Position numbers and translations under genes: made by a program. From Pseudomonadota bacterium (GTDB lineage: Bacteria; Pseudomonadota; Alphaproteobacteria; Rhizobiales; Devosiaceae), in assembly GCA_023428425.1 (NCBI GenBank), contig JAEYYP010000286.1, positions 1-5,103 of the forward strand: a DNA stretch of 5,103 nt, in the 5' to 3' direction. The notes beneath the pieces were generated by a model. It was not told where the DNA came from, did no database searches, and saw only the letters and a program-made list of their open reading frames with translations. Position 1 is the stretch's first letter. The number at the start of each line of letters is the position of its first letter. Shown one piece after another: positions 1 through 5,103 of the stretch.

Positions 1-363
1 CATCAGCGCCGAGCCGGCATAGCCGTTCGTGACCCGCTTGGACGGGCAACCCATGTTGATGTCCACGATGTCGGCGCCAGCCGCATAGGCGATTTCGGCG
101 CCGCGCTTCATCCAGTGCGCTTCGCAACCGGCGATCTGGACCACATGCGGCAGGTCGCCTGACTTGTTCAGCTTGCGCACCATCAGATCCTGGCCGGTTG
201 CAAGCGCGGCGCTGGCGATCATTTCGGACACGACGAGGCCGGCGCCATAGCGCTCGGCAAGGCGACGCATCGGCGCGTCGGTGATGCCGGCCATGGGCGC
301 GAGGAAGGCCCTGTTGGGCAGCTCGTGACCGGCGATGCTCAAAGCGCAGGCAAACTCAGACAC
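1..363 (-). CDS. dusB: tRNA-dihydrouridine synthase DusB/NifR3, N-terminal 121 residues (cut by window edge)
   Basis: This is a flavin-dependent enzyme that reduces uridine to dihydrouridine in tRNA; it is soluble. Seen: an N-terminal strand and loop ending APMAGITD (residues 22-29), the TIM-barrel FMN region of the family; SEMIAS at 46-51; QIAGCEAHWM near 78-87; and DINMGCP (101-107), whose Cys106 matches the catalytic cysteine of Dus enzymes. The reading frame stays open to the edge, so about 200 C-terminal residues should lie outside. The GTG at 361-363 is chosen as start because an in-frame TGA lies just upstream, a GGGG stretch sits at SD distance, and the first ATG (291-293) would remove the conserved LAPMAG segment. 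It is divergent from ispDF. In Rhizobiales this gene (nifR3) commonly precedes ntrBC, which cannot be seen here. DusB is preferred over DusA or DusC because of the APMAGITD and NMGCPSKRV signatures. Confidence 0.93.
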   Translation of the reverse strand, partial: MSEFACALSIAGHELPNRAFLAPMAGITDAPMRRLAERYGAGLVVSEMIASAALATGQDLMVRKLNKSGDLPHVVQIAGCEAHWMKRGAEIAYAAGADIVDINMGCPSKRVTNGYAGSALM

Positions 364-537
364 TAACTGCCCCAGATTTGCTCATTTGGAGGAATTGCCC
401 GCAGAATAGTCAAAAAACAGCGCCGCGCAACCACGGATCGCGCATCCGTTGCGATTGGACTGCATAGGGGCCTTGCTGATCGGAGGGGCCGCCGATAGAC
501 CAGCAGCGCTTCACCGGCAGGCTCATACGGAAAGACG
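364..537. promoter_or_regulatory. divergent dusB/ispDF intergenic region
   Basis: This 174-bp spacer lies between two genes transcribed away from each other, so promoters for both must lie in it or overlap it. On the minus strand, TTGACT (408-413) makes a good -35 hexamer, but the best partner at 18 bp (CCAAAT, 384-389) is a poor -10. TTGCGC with TATTCT at 16 bp is another weak option in the same stretch. On the plus strand TTGGAC (455-460) resembles a -35 but has no convincing -10. ispDF is preceded by GGAAAG (529-534), a weak and rather close ribosome binding site. A hairpin-forming inverted repeat lies in the middle and is listed separately. Assigning promoter function to the region is inference from gene orientation; the individual hexamers are low confidence. 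Confidence 0.4.
426..453. repeat. small inverted repeat in the divergent promoter region
   Basis: ACGGAT (433-438) and ATCCGT (444-449) are exact inverted copies separated by the 5 bases CGCGC. Outside a 3-base bulge the pairing continues for four more pairs (CGCA 426-429 with TGCG 450-453). It could be an operator for a dimeric regulator or a 5' leader hairpin of the ispDF or dusB transcript. There is no U-tract after it on either strand, so a terminator is unlikely. The pairing is seen directly; its function is unknown. Confidence 0.45.
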
Positions 538-1734
538 ATGAGGGGCACAAGAACCATTGCCGCCATTGTGGTGGCGGCAGGCCGTGGGGAGCGCGCCAGC
601 GCCGGGGGCGAGTCCGAGCCCAAGCAGTACCGTCGGCTGCACGGCGAAGCAGTGCTCAGCCGCACCATCGCGGCCTTTCTCGCCAGCGAGCAGGTTACGT
701 GGGTGCTGCCGGTGATCCATCCCGATCATGTCGACCGTTTCGCCGCCCTCGGTCTCGACGATTCCCGCCTGCTGCCGCCGGTGACGGGCGCCGCGACGCG
801 CCAGGGGTCGGTGCTTGCCGGGCTCCAGGCGCTCGGGCCGAAGCGGCCGGACCTGGTGCTCATCCAGGACGCTGCCCGCCCCCTCACTTCAGGTGACGTC
901 ATCTCCGGCGTCGTCGCGGCGCTCGCCACCTCCGAAGCCGCCCTGCCCGTCGTACCGGTGACAGACACCATCAAGCGCTCGCTGGATGGGCAGACAGTCA
1001 CTGCCACCGAGGACCGCAACACCCTCTTCGCCGCGCAGACCCCGCAGGGCTTTCGCTTTCCGCAGATACTCTCCGCCCACCTGCGCGCCACCCGCATGCC
1101 GCGCGAGTTTACCGACGACGCGGCGATCGCCGAGTGGGCCGGCCTTACAGTAGCGCTGACGCCGGGCAGCACCCGTAACATCAAGATTACCCACCCCGAG
1201 GACTTTGCCCGCGCAGAGAGGCTTCTGGGAGGAGGACAGGCCATGGAAACCCGCGTCGGCTCCGGCTTCGACGTCCACCCCTTTGAGCCCGGCGATGCCG
1301 TCTGGCTGGGTGGGGTGAAGATAGCGCATACCCACAAGCTGCAGGGTCATTCGGACGCCGATGTGGCCCTGCACGCCCTTACCGACGCCATCTATGGCGC
1401 GCTGGGAGAAGGCGACATCGGCTCGTTCTTTCCGCCTTCCGACCCGCAGTGGAAGGGCGCCGCCTCGTCGAAATTCCTCGCCCATGCCGCCGGCCTCGTG
1501 ACCGAGCGCGACGGGCGTATCGTCAATCTCGACATCACCATCGTCGCCGAGGCTCCGCGCATAGGCCCGCACGTTGCCGCCATGAAGGCGGCGATCGCCA
1601 GCATCTGCAACACTACGCCGGCACGCGTCGCCATCAAGGCCACCACCAGCGAGCAGCTGGGGTTTGTCGGGCGCCGCGAAGGCATCGTCGCCATGGCATC
1701 CGCCTCCATCGAACTGCCGAGACAAGAGAACTAG
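538..1734 (+). CDS. ispDF: bifunctional IspD/IspF: MEP cytidylyltransferase and MEcPP synthase
   Basis: This fused enzyme of the cytosolic MEP isoprenoid pathway carries out two non-consecutive steps: CTP-dependent conversion of MEP to CDP-ME (IspD), and cyclisation of CDP-ME 2-phosphate to MEcPP (IspF). The intermediate step belongs to IspE, not seen here. The protein has 398 residues. The IspD half (about 7-230) shows AAGRGER (13-19), PKQY with Lys29, RQGS (88-91), DAARP (111-115), DRN with Arg160 and NIKI with Lys216, matching the known CTP- and MEP-binding residues. The IspF half (about 238-394) shows the metal ligands Asp245, His247 and His279, the HS pair 271-272, GDIG (292-295) and KATTSE (367-372). 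All key residues are present. ATG538 is the only reasonable start because an in-frame TAG lies at 496-498. Cotranscription with cinA is likely. Met236, at the domain junction, has its own strong ribosome binding site, described separately. Confidence 0.97.
   Translation: MRGTRTIAAIVVAAGRGERASAGGESEPKQYRRLHGEAVLSRTIAAFLASEQVTWVLPVIHPDHVDRFAALGLDDSRLLPPVTGAATRQGSVLAGLQALGPKRPDLVLIQDAARPLTSGDVISGVVAALATSEAALPVVPVTDTIKRSLDGQTVTATEDRNTLFAAQTPQGFRFPQILSAHLRATRMPREFTDDAAIAEWAGLTVALTPGSTRNIKITHPEDFARAERLLGGGQAMETRVGSGFDVHPFEPGDAVWLGGVKIAHTHKLQGHSDADVALHALTDAIYGALGEGDIGSFFPPSDPQWKGAASSKFLAHAAGLVTERDGRIVNLDITIVAEAPRIGPHVAAMKAAIASICNTTPARVAIKATTSEQLGFVGRREGIVAMASASIELPRQEN
1228..1245 (+). promoter_or_regulatory. 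internal ribosome binding site and ATG at the IspD/IspF junction
   Basis: GGAGGAGG (1228-1235) lies 7 bases before an in-frame ATG (1243-1245, Met236 of IspDF). Starting there would give a 163-residue protein, close to the length of free-standing IspF (about 160), beginning just before the GSGFDVH metal-binding segment. The site is stronger than the one before the full-length start. It is encoded by three consecutive GGA glycine codons; by my count only one of the other 34 glycines in the gene uses GGA. It may be a relic of two once-separate genes or may still direct a separate IspF product. The sequence is seen directly; its use in translation is inference. Confidence 0.5.
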
Positions 1735-1738
1735 TCGC

Positions 1739-2233
1739 ATGAAGCTCCCCAACGACATCGCCACCCTCGCCAAGGACGCTATCCAGGCGCTCACCGCCAA
1801 GGGCCTCACCGTCTCGACGGCCGAGAGCTGCACCGGCGGCCTCATCGCGGGCGCATTGACCGCGATCTCCGGCTCGTCGGAGGTGGTTTATGGCGGCTTC
1901 ATCACCTATGCGAACGAGGCCAAGATCAGCCAGATCGGCGTGCCATACGCGCTGCTCAAGCAGCATGGCGCCGTGTCGGAACAGGTGGCTATCGCCATGG
2001 CTGAAGGTGCGCTGGGCACAGCGGGCACCCACGTCGCCATCGCCGTCACGGGGATCGCGGGGCCACACGGGGGTTCAGCCGACAAACCGGTGGGCCTGGT
2101 TCACTTCGCCCTCGCCAGCGACGACGAGACGAAGCACGTGAAGAAGGTCTTCGCAAAGATGGACCGCGACGGCGTGCGCCATGCGACCGTGGTACAGGCC
2201 CTGAAGATGCTGCGGGACTTCGCCAAGGGCTAA
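1739..2233 (+). CDS. CinA C-terminal domain protein, probable nicotinamide-nucleotide amidase (PncC type)
   Basis: This 164-residue soluble protein consists only of the CinA C-terminal domain. That family deamidates nicotinamide mononucleotide to nicotinate mononucleotide, recycling the NMN released by NAD-dependent DNA ligase. Seen: TAESCTGG (27-34) with the conserved Ser30, YGGFITYAN (51-59), and VTGIAGPHGG (103-112), followed by KPVGLVHFA. The N-terminal MoCF-like domain of full-length CinA is absent, as is usual for proteobacterial PncC/YgaD-type proteins, so this is not a truncation. The start at ATG1739 is only 4 bp after the ispDF stop, with AAGAGAA (1724-1730) as a ribosome binding site inside the end of ispDF; starting further upstream would add about 25 residues of ispDF shadow sequence. 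The gene is probably cotranscribed and translationally coupled with ispDF. The family is certain; the exact substrate comes from family knowledge. Confidence 0.94.
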   Translation: MKLPNDIATLAKDAIQALTAKGLTVSTAESCTGGLIAGALTAISGSSEVVYGGFITYANEAKISQIGVPYALLKQHGAVSEQVAIAMAEGALGTAGTHVAIAVTGIAGPHGGSADKPVGLVHFALASDDETKHVKKVFAKMDRDGVRHATVVQALKMLRDFAKG

Positions 2234-2249
2234 GGTTGGCGCGCGGCTG

Positions 2250-2390
2250 ACCCCTCATCCGCCCTCCGGGCACCTTCTCCCACAAGGGGATAAGGCGAAC
2301 ACTCAGGCGTTTCCCCTCAGAGACACCAACGCTGCGGTCCTATCGCCTTCTCCCCTTGTGGGAGGAGGTGGCGGCAGCCGGATGAGGGGT
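2250..2390. repeat. RIME-like mosaic inverted repeat between convergent genes
   Basis: Two arms, 2250-2298 and 2343-2390, are inverted copies separated by 44 bp. The outer 12 bases (ACCCCTCATCCG) match exactly, the inner 27 differ at two positions, and a 9-10 base segment between them differs. Each arm can also fold alone: the inner part pairs CCTTcTCCC with GGGGAtAAGG around ACAA, and the variable part is itself palindromic (GCCC-TCC-GGGC on the left, GGC-TGCC-GCC on the right). The wording CCCTCATCCG...CTTCTCCCACAAGGGGA resembles, from memory, the abundant RIME-type intergenic palindromes of rhizobia; copy number in this genome cannot be checked here. The element fills most of the spacer between cinA and the ratA-like gene. 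Confidence 0.8.
2250..2390. terminator. probable bidirectional transcription end for cinA and the ratA-like gene
   Basis: The only structured sequence between the two convergent genes is the long inverted repeat, which would fold into a strong hairpin in RNA from either strand. No T-tract follows either arm, so this is not a classical intrinsic terminator. The role as a transcript end or 3' stabiliser is inferred from position and structure only. Confidence 0.35.
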
Positions 2391-2415
2391 GGCCTCAACC
2401 TCCACCGCGCCGATG

Positions 2416-2850
2416 TCAGGTCCCGAACCGCCGGTCCGCCTCGGCTCCGAACGCGTCGATGATCTCGTCCTGCTTGGAGGCGAAGGCCGGCTCCGCGACT
2501 GCTGCGATGAGCGGGTTCGAGATCTTGAAGTCGATGTCGAACCGTACCCGTGTTCCCTGCCCTTCCGGAGTGAACGTCCACTTGCTGTCGAGGTAGGAGA
2601 ACGGTCCGTCCATCGCCACGGCGGTGATGGTCAGCGCCTCGGGATCGGCGACCACCTTGCTGGTATAGGCCTGCGTGATCGGTCCGAACGAGATCGTCAT
2701 CCTGGCGAGGAGCGACCCATCGGCCTGCTGACGCACCTGCATGGCCTTGCAGTTCGGAATGAAGCGCGGATAGGCCTCGAGATCATTTACGAGGTCGAAC
2801 ATCGCCCTGGGCAGATGCGGCATGTGCCGCTCGAAGAACAGATCAGGCAT
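2416..2850 (-). CDS. COQ10/RatA-like START-domain protein (polyketide cyclase/SRPBCC family)
   Basis: This 144-residue protein has the fold of coenzyme Q-binding COQ10 and E. coli RatA. In alphaproteobacteria members are usually thought to bind or deliver ubiquinone to the respiratory chain. Seen: VNDLEAYPRFIPNC (21-34), the family hallmark (V-x-D-x-E-x-YPxFxPxC type); GPFSYLDSKWTF (82-93); and DFKISNPL (107-114), followed by a C-terminal helix that would close the hydrophobic cavity. The start ATG (2848-2850) overlaps the lipA stop by 8 bp and has no clear ribosome binding site, suggesting translation coupled to lipA. A longer reading from 2904 would only add lipA shadow sequence. Although databases often name it RatA toxin, no RatB partner is adjacent and this setting argues for the COQ10-like role. 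The family is certain; the role is inferred. Confidence 0.92.
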   Translation of the reverse strand: MPDLFFERHMPHLPRAMFDLVNDLEAYPRFIPNCKAMQVRQQADGSLLARMTISFGPITQAYTSKVVADPEALTITAVAMDGPFSYLDSKWTFTPEGQGTRVRFDIDFKISNPLIAAVAEPAFASKQDEIIDAFGAEADRRFGT

Positions 2851-3799
2851 GGGCAAGCTTCGCCAGCCGATTGGCGCGGAGTTGCTCGAAATCCTCGCCA
2901 GCATGATGCGACGACCTGGTCAGCGGCGAGGACGAAACCAGCAGAAAGCCCTTGGTCTGCGCCACAGTGGCGTAGGACTTGAACTCTTCCGGTGTCACGA
3001 AGCGGTTGACCGCGATGTGGCGCTTGGTCGGTGCCAGGTACTGGCCGATAGTGAGGAAGTCGACATCGGCCGAGCGGAGATCGTCCATCAGTTGGAGCAC
3101 TTCGTTCCGCTCTTCACCCAAGCCGACCATAATGCCGGACTTGGTGAACATGGTGGGATCGAGCTCCTTCACCCGCTGCAGCAGCCGGATGGAGTGGAAG
3201 TAGCGGGCGCCAGGGCGAACCTTCAGGTACTTGGATGGCACCGTTTCGAGGTTGTGGTTGAAGACGTCGGGCTTTGCCGCCACGACAACCTCGAGCGCGC
3301 CTTCCTTGCGGAGGAAGTCGGGCGTCAGGATTTCGATGGTGGTCCTGGGCGTCTTGGCGCGGATGGCGCGGATCACCTGGGCGAAGTGTTCGGCGCCGCC
3401 ATCGGGCAGGTCGTCACGGTCGACCGAGGTGATGACGACGTGCGCCAGGCCAAGGGTGGCGACGGCGTTGGCGACGTTCTCCGGCTCCATCGGGTCGAGG
3501 GCGGTCGGCAGGCCGGTGCGAACGTTGCAGAAGGCGCAGGCGCGGGTGCAGATCTCGCCCATGATCATCATGGTCGCGTGCTTCTTGGACCAGCATTCGC
3601 CGATGTTGGGACAGCCCGCTTCCTCGCACACCGTCACGAGATTGTTCTCGCGCACGATCTGCTGGGTCTCCTTGTAGATTGGAGAGCCCGGCGCCTTGAC
3701 GCGGATCCAGTCCGGCTTGCGCAGCATCTCGTTTTCGGGCCGGTTGGCCTTCTCGGGATGGCGCGGACGGGTGTCGGTTCTGTCGATCAGTGTGACCAA
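2843..3799 (-). CDS. lipA: lipoyl synthase LipA
   Basis: This radical-SAM enzyme inserts two sulfur atoms at C6 and C8 of the octanoyl group on lipoyl domains, giving the cofactor of pyruvate and 2-oxoglutarate dehydrogenases and the glycine cleavage system. The protein is 318 residues, normal for the family. Seen: the auxiliary 4Fe-4S cluster motif CX4CX5C (Cys58, Cys63, Cys69), the radical-SAM motif CX3CX2C (Cys84, Cys88, Cys91), ITSVDRDDLPDGG (123-135), TPDFL (159-163), VFNHNLETV (179-187), and the C-terminal RSS (295-297), whose serine ligates the auxiliary cluster in known structures. The start is TTG (3797-3799), because AAGGA (3806-3810) lies 6 bases before it and the resulting MVTLID N-terminus fits relatives that begin MVT. 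Upstream are the GlsB-type gene (85 bp away) and lpdA; downstream the COQ10-like gene overlaps. Confidence 0.98.
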   Translation of the reverse strand: MVTLIDRTDTRPRHPEKANRPENEMLRKPDWIRVKAPGSPIYKETQQIVRENNLVTVCEEAGCPNIGECWSKKHATMMIMGEICTRACAFCNVRTGLPTALDPMEPENVANAVATLGLAHVVITSVDRDDLPDGGAEHFAQVIRAIRAKTPRTTIEILTPDFLRKEGALEVVVAAKPDVFNHNLETVPSKYLKVRPGARYFHSIRLLQRVKELDPTMFTKSGIMVGLGEERNEVLQLMDDLRSADVDFLTIGQYLAPTKRHIAVNRFVTPEEFKSYATVAQTKGFLLVSSSPLTRSSHHAGEDFEQLRANRLAKLAHA

Positions 3800-3810
3800 G
3801 GGAGTTCCTT
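3797..3810 (-). promoter_or_regulatory. ribosome binding site that decides the TTG start of lipA
   Basis: On the minus strand AAGGA (3810-3806) is followed after the six bases ACTCCC by TTG (3799-3797). There is no ATG or GTG nearby in frame at suitable distance. The first in-frame ATG (codon 25, 3725-3727) would cut the conserved N-terminal segment before KPDWIRVKAP. The spacing is ideal, so TTG initiation is well supported. Confidence 0.75.
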
Positions 3811-3884
3811 CGCGGTTGCCCGCTTCTCTATCCCGAATCCTCCCAACCGCGATATCGCGATCAGGCTTGGCTTGTTCAACCCTG
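3800..3884 (-). promoter_or_regulatory. spacer upstream of lipA with weak candidate promoter and a 12-bp palindrome
   Basis: This 85-bp gap is the longest within the leftward block. On the minus strand TTGAAC (3879-3874) and GATATC (3856-3851) are spaced by 17 bp and could be weak -35 and -10 elements for lipA. The -10 candidate sits inside a perfect 12-bp palindrome, CGCGATATCGCG (3848-3859), the arrangement expected if a dimeric regulator blocked the promoter. lipA could equally be read through from lpdA. The palindrome is seen directly; promoter and operator roles are speculative. Confidence 0.25.
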
Positions 3885-4169
3885 CTATTTCGTAACGACC
3901 CTGGCGACCACGATCACCAGCAGTGCGCCGATGGTCGCAGTCACGATGCTGGACACCCAGACATTGTCGATCGGCAGGGTGATGCCTGCGAACTGCAGTA
4001 CATAGCCGCCGACGAAGGAGCCGATCACGCCGACGATCAGGTTGCGCAGCAGGCCGCCGCCGCCGAGCACCAGGCTCGCCAGCCAACCGGCGACGATGCC
4101 GATGGCGAGGAACACGATGAGGGGCGTGATGTCGCTGGGCAGGCCGGGAATGTCGGCGGGAGGGGTCAT
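3885..4169 (-). CDS. GlsB/YeaQ/YmgE-type small membrane protein (transglycosylase-associated family)
   Basis: This is a 94-residue protein of unknown biochemical role. Seen: a short polar N-terminus (1-14) and three hydrophobic segments at about 16-37, 41-62 and 71-92, the second and third rich in small residues. GIVAGWLASLVLGGGGLLRN (24-43) and VGVIGSFVGGY (46-56) fit the glycine-rich signature of the Transgly_assoc family (AGWLA...G.G...N...G..GA..GG). It therefore lies in the inner membrane, with no cleavable signal evident. The start ATG is 10 bp after the lpdA stop, with GAGG overlapping that stop as ribosome binding site, so it is almost surely cotranscribed and coupled with lpdA. Family members are often called stress-response proteins, but the function is not established. 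The position between lpd and lipA recurs in Rhizobiales as far as I recall. Confidence 0.86.
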   Translation of the reverse strand: MTPPADIPGLPSDITPLIVFLAIGIVAGWLASLVLGGGGLLRNLIVGVIGSFVGGYVLQFAGITLPIDNVWVSSIVTATIGALLVIVVARVVTK

Positions 4170-4179
4170 CGCGTCAGCC

Positions 4180-5103
4180 TCAGATGTTCAGTGCGCGACC
4201 ATAGGCGTCGAGCACCGATTCCTTCATCGTCTCGCTGAGCGTCGGGTGCGGGAAGATGGTGTGCATCAGGTCTTCCTCGGTGGTCTCGAGGCCCATTGCG
4301 ACGACGAAGCCCTGGATCAGTTCGGTGACTTCCGCGCCAACCATGTGGGCGCCGAGCAGTTCGCCGGTCTTGCCATCGAAGATGGTCTTCACGAGGCCCT
4401 CGGGCTCACCGAGCGCGATCGCCTTGCCGTTGCCCACGAACGGGAAGCGGCCGACCTTGATGTCGCGCCCAGCTTCCTTGGCCTTGGCCTCGGTGAGGCC
4501 GACGCTCGCGATCTGCGGCTCGCAATAGGTGCAGCCGGGGACCTTGAGCTTGTCGAGCGGGTGAACGCCCTTGAGGCCGGCAATGGTCTCTACGGTGATG
4601 ACCGCCTCGTGCTCGGCCTTGTGCGCCAGCATCGGCGGGCCGGCGACGTCGCCGATGGCCCAGATCGAGGGCACATTGGTGCGGCCGTACTTGTCGATGA
4701 CGATGGCGCCGCGATCGATCTTCACGCCCAGCGCTTCGAGGCCGAGGTTCTCGGAGTTGCACTGCACGCCAACCGCCGAAATCAGCGCGTCGGCCGCGAT
4801 CTGCGACTTGTCGCCGGTCTTGGGCTCGATGTGGGCGACGATGCCATCCTTGGTCTTTTCCACCTTCGCCACCTTGGCGTCGGTGATGATCTTGATGCCG
4901 CGCTTTTCGAAGCGCTTCTTCACATGCGCGGCGATCTCGGCATCCTCGACCGGCAGGATCTGCGGCAGGAGCTCGATCACCGTCACCTCGGCGCCCATCG
5001 AGCGGTAGAAGGAGGCGAATTCGATGCCGATGGCCCCCGAGCCCATGACGACGAGGGATTTCGGCATCTCGGCCGGCACCATGGCCTCGAAATAGGTCCA
5101 GAT
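4180..5103 (-). CDS. lpdA: dihydrolipoyl dehydrogenase (E3), C-terminal 307 residues (cut by window edge)
   Basis: This FAD enzyme reoxidises the dihydrolipoyl groups of 2-oxoacid dehydrogenase complexes and passes electrons to NAD+. The reading frame runs to the window edge beginning IWTYFEAMVP, so the N-terminal third (about 160 residues: the FAD GxGxxG motif and the redox disulfide) lies outside. Seen, numbering visible residues: the NAD-binding GSGAIGIE (21-28) with the acidic strand end VIE; AIGDVAGPPMLAHKAEHE (149-166), the second FAD contact and helix; GCTYCEPQIASVGLTE (190-205) opening the dimer-interface domain; and FPHPTLSE (284-291) with the catalytic His286-Glu291 pair. All visible key residues are intact. 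The GlsB-type gene follows after 10 bp and lipA after that, which suggests the E3 of the pyruvate dehydrogenase cluster rather than the 2-oxoglutarate one (inference). Confidence 0.97.
   Translation of the reverse strand: MWTYFEAMVPAEMPKSLVVMGSGAIGIEFASFYRSMGAEVTVIELLPQILPVEDAEIAAHVKKRFEKRGIKIITDAKVAKVEKTKDGIVAHIEPKTGDKSQIAADALISAVGVQCNSENLGLEALGVKIDRGAIVIDKYGRTNVPSIWAIGDVAGPPMLAHKAEHEAVITVETIAGLKGVHPLDKLKVPGCTYCEPQIASVGLTEAKAKEAGRDIKVGRFPFVGNGKAIALGEPEGLVKTIFDGKTGELLGAHMVGAEVTELIQGFVVAMGLETTEEDLMHTIFPHPTLSETMKESVLDAYGRALNI

Noticed and set aside
363..668. 101-codon minus-strand frame upstream of dusB, ending at its start codon
   Set aside because: It overlaps the start of ispDF antisense, has no ribosome binding site that I can see and no family resemblance; more likely chance.
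889..1845. 318-codon open frame antisense to ispDF and the cinA start
   Set aside because: It has the skewed composition of a GC-rich shadow frame, no recognisable domain, and fully overlaps ispDF, whose catalytic motifs are all intact.
1739..2233. CinA as a truncated competence-damage protein
   Set aside because: The single-domain form is common and complete for the amidase family, with intact motifs and a normal length.
2261..2271. GCCCTCCGGGC as a stand-alone intrinsic terminator for cinA
   Set aside because: The stem is only 4 bp and no T-tract follows; it is better explained as a module of the larger inverted repeat.
2303..2581. Minus-strand frame running through the inverted repeat
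   Set aside because: It is a shadow of the ratA-like gene continued into the repeat. Low-complexity proline/arginine tails of this kind are typical of translated intergenic repeats.
2416..2850. Reading the ratA-like gene as half of a toxin-antitoxin pair
   Set aside because: No RatB or other small partner lies next to it. The neighbour is lipA and the downstream side is a repeat; the COQ10-like role fits better.
2897..2914. RSSHHA at the C-terminus of LipA instead of the commoner RSSYHA
   Set aside because: The serine that binds the auxiliary cluster is kept, and as far as I recall other Rhizobiales LipA proteins also have histidine here, so it is a lineage variant and not a defect.
2822..3895. 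357-codon open frame antisense to lipA
   Set aside because: Long antisense frames are expected in high-GC genes. The protein has no recognisable motif, while lipA on the other strand carries both cysteine clusters.

Overview
The window is GC-rich with tightly packed genes. Every recognisable product points to an alphaproteobacterium of the Hyphomicrobiales (Rhizobiales). The pointers are a fused IspD-IspF enzyme, a NifR3-type DusB, a stand-alone CinA C-terminal amidase, a COQ10/RatA-like protein overlapping lipA, a small GlsB-type membrane protein between lpd and lipA, and a palindromic intergenic element resembling the RIME repeats of rhizobia. The genus cannot be fixed from what is visible; a Devosia-like organism is a guess.

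Layout: (1) At the left edge, the first 121 codons of dusB are read leftwards and leave the window. (2) A 174-bp divergent spacer separates dusB from a rightward pair, ispDF then cinA, with 4 bp between them. (3) A 182-bp convergent spacer contains a large imperfect inverted repeat that probably ends transcription from both sides. (4) The rest is a leftward block read from the right edge: lpdA (N-terminus cut off), a three-helix membrane protein, lipA, and a ratA/COQ10-like gene whose start overlaps the lipA stop by 8 bp.

How the genes relate: lipA makes the lipoyl cofactor of 2-oxoacid dehydrogenases and lpdA is their E3 subunit, so the leftward block belongs to pyruvate/2-oxoacid oxidation; pdh genes probably lie just beyond the right edge (inference). 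The COQ10-like protein links it loosely to respiratory quinone. The rightward pair provides isoprenoid precursors by the MEP pathway (ispDF) and salvages nicotinamide mononucleotide (cinA). dusB modifies tRNA and in this group often precedes ntrBC (established synteny, not visible here).

I see no undescribed system. It is mostly a conserved housekeeping region. The best observations are a near-perfect ribosome binding site with an in-frame ATG exactly at the IspD/IspF junction, the mosaic inverted repeat, and small palindromes in the two candidate promoter regions. No tRNA, rRNA, CRISPR array, insertion sequence or transposase was seen.
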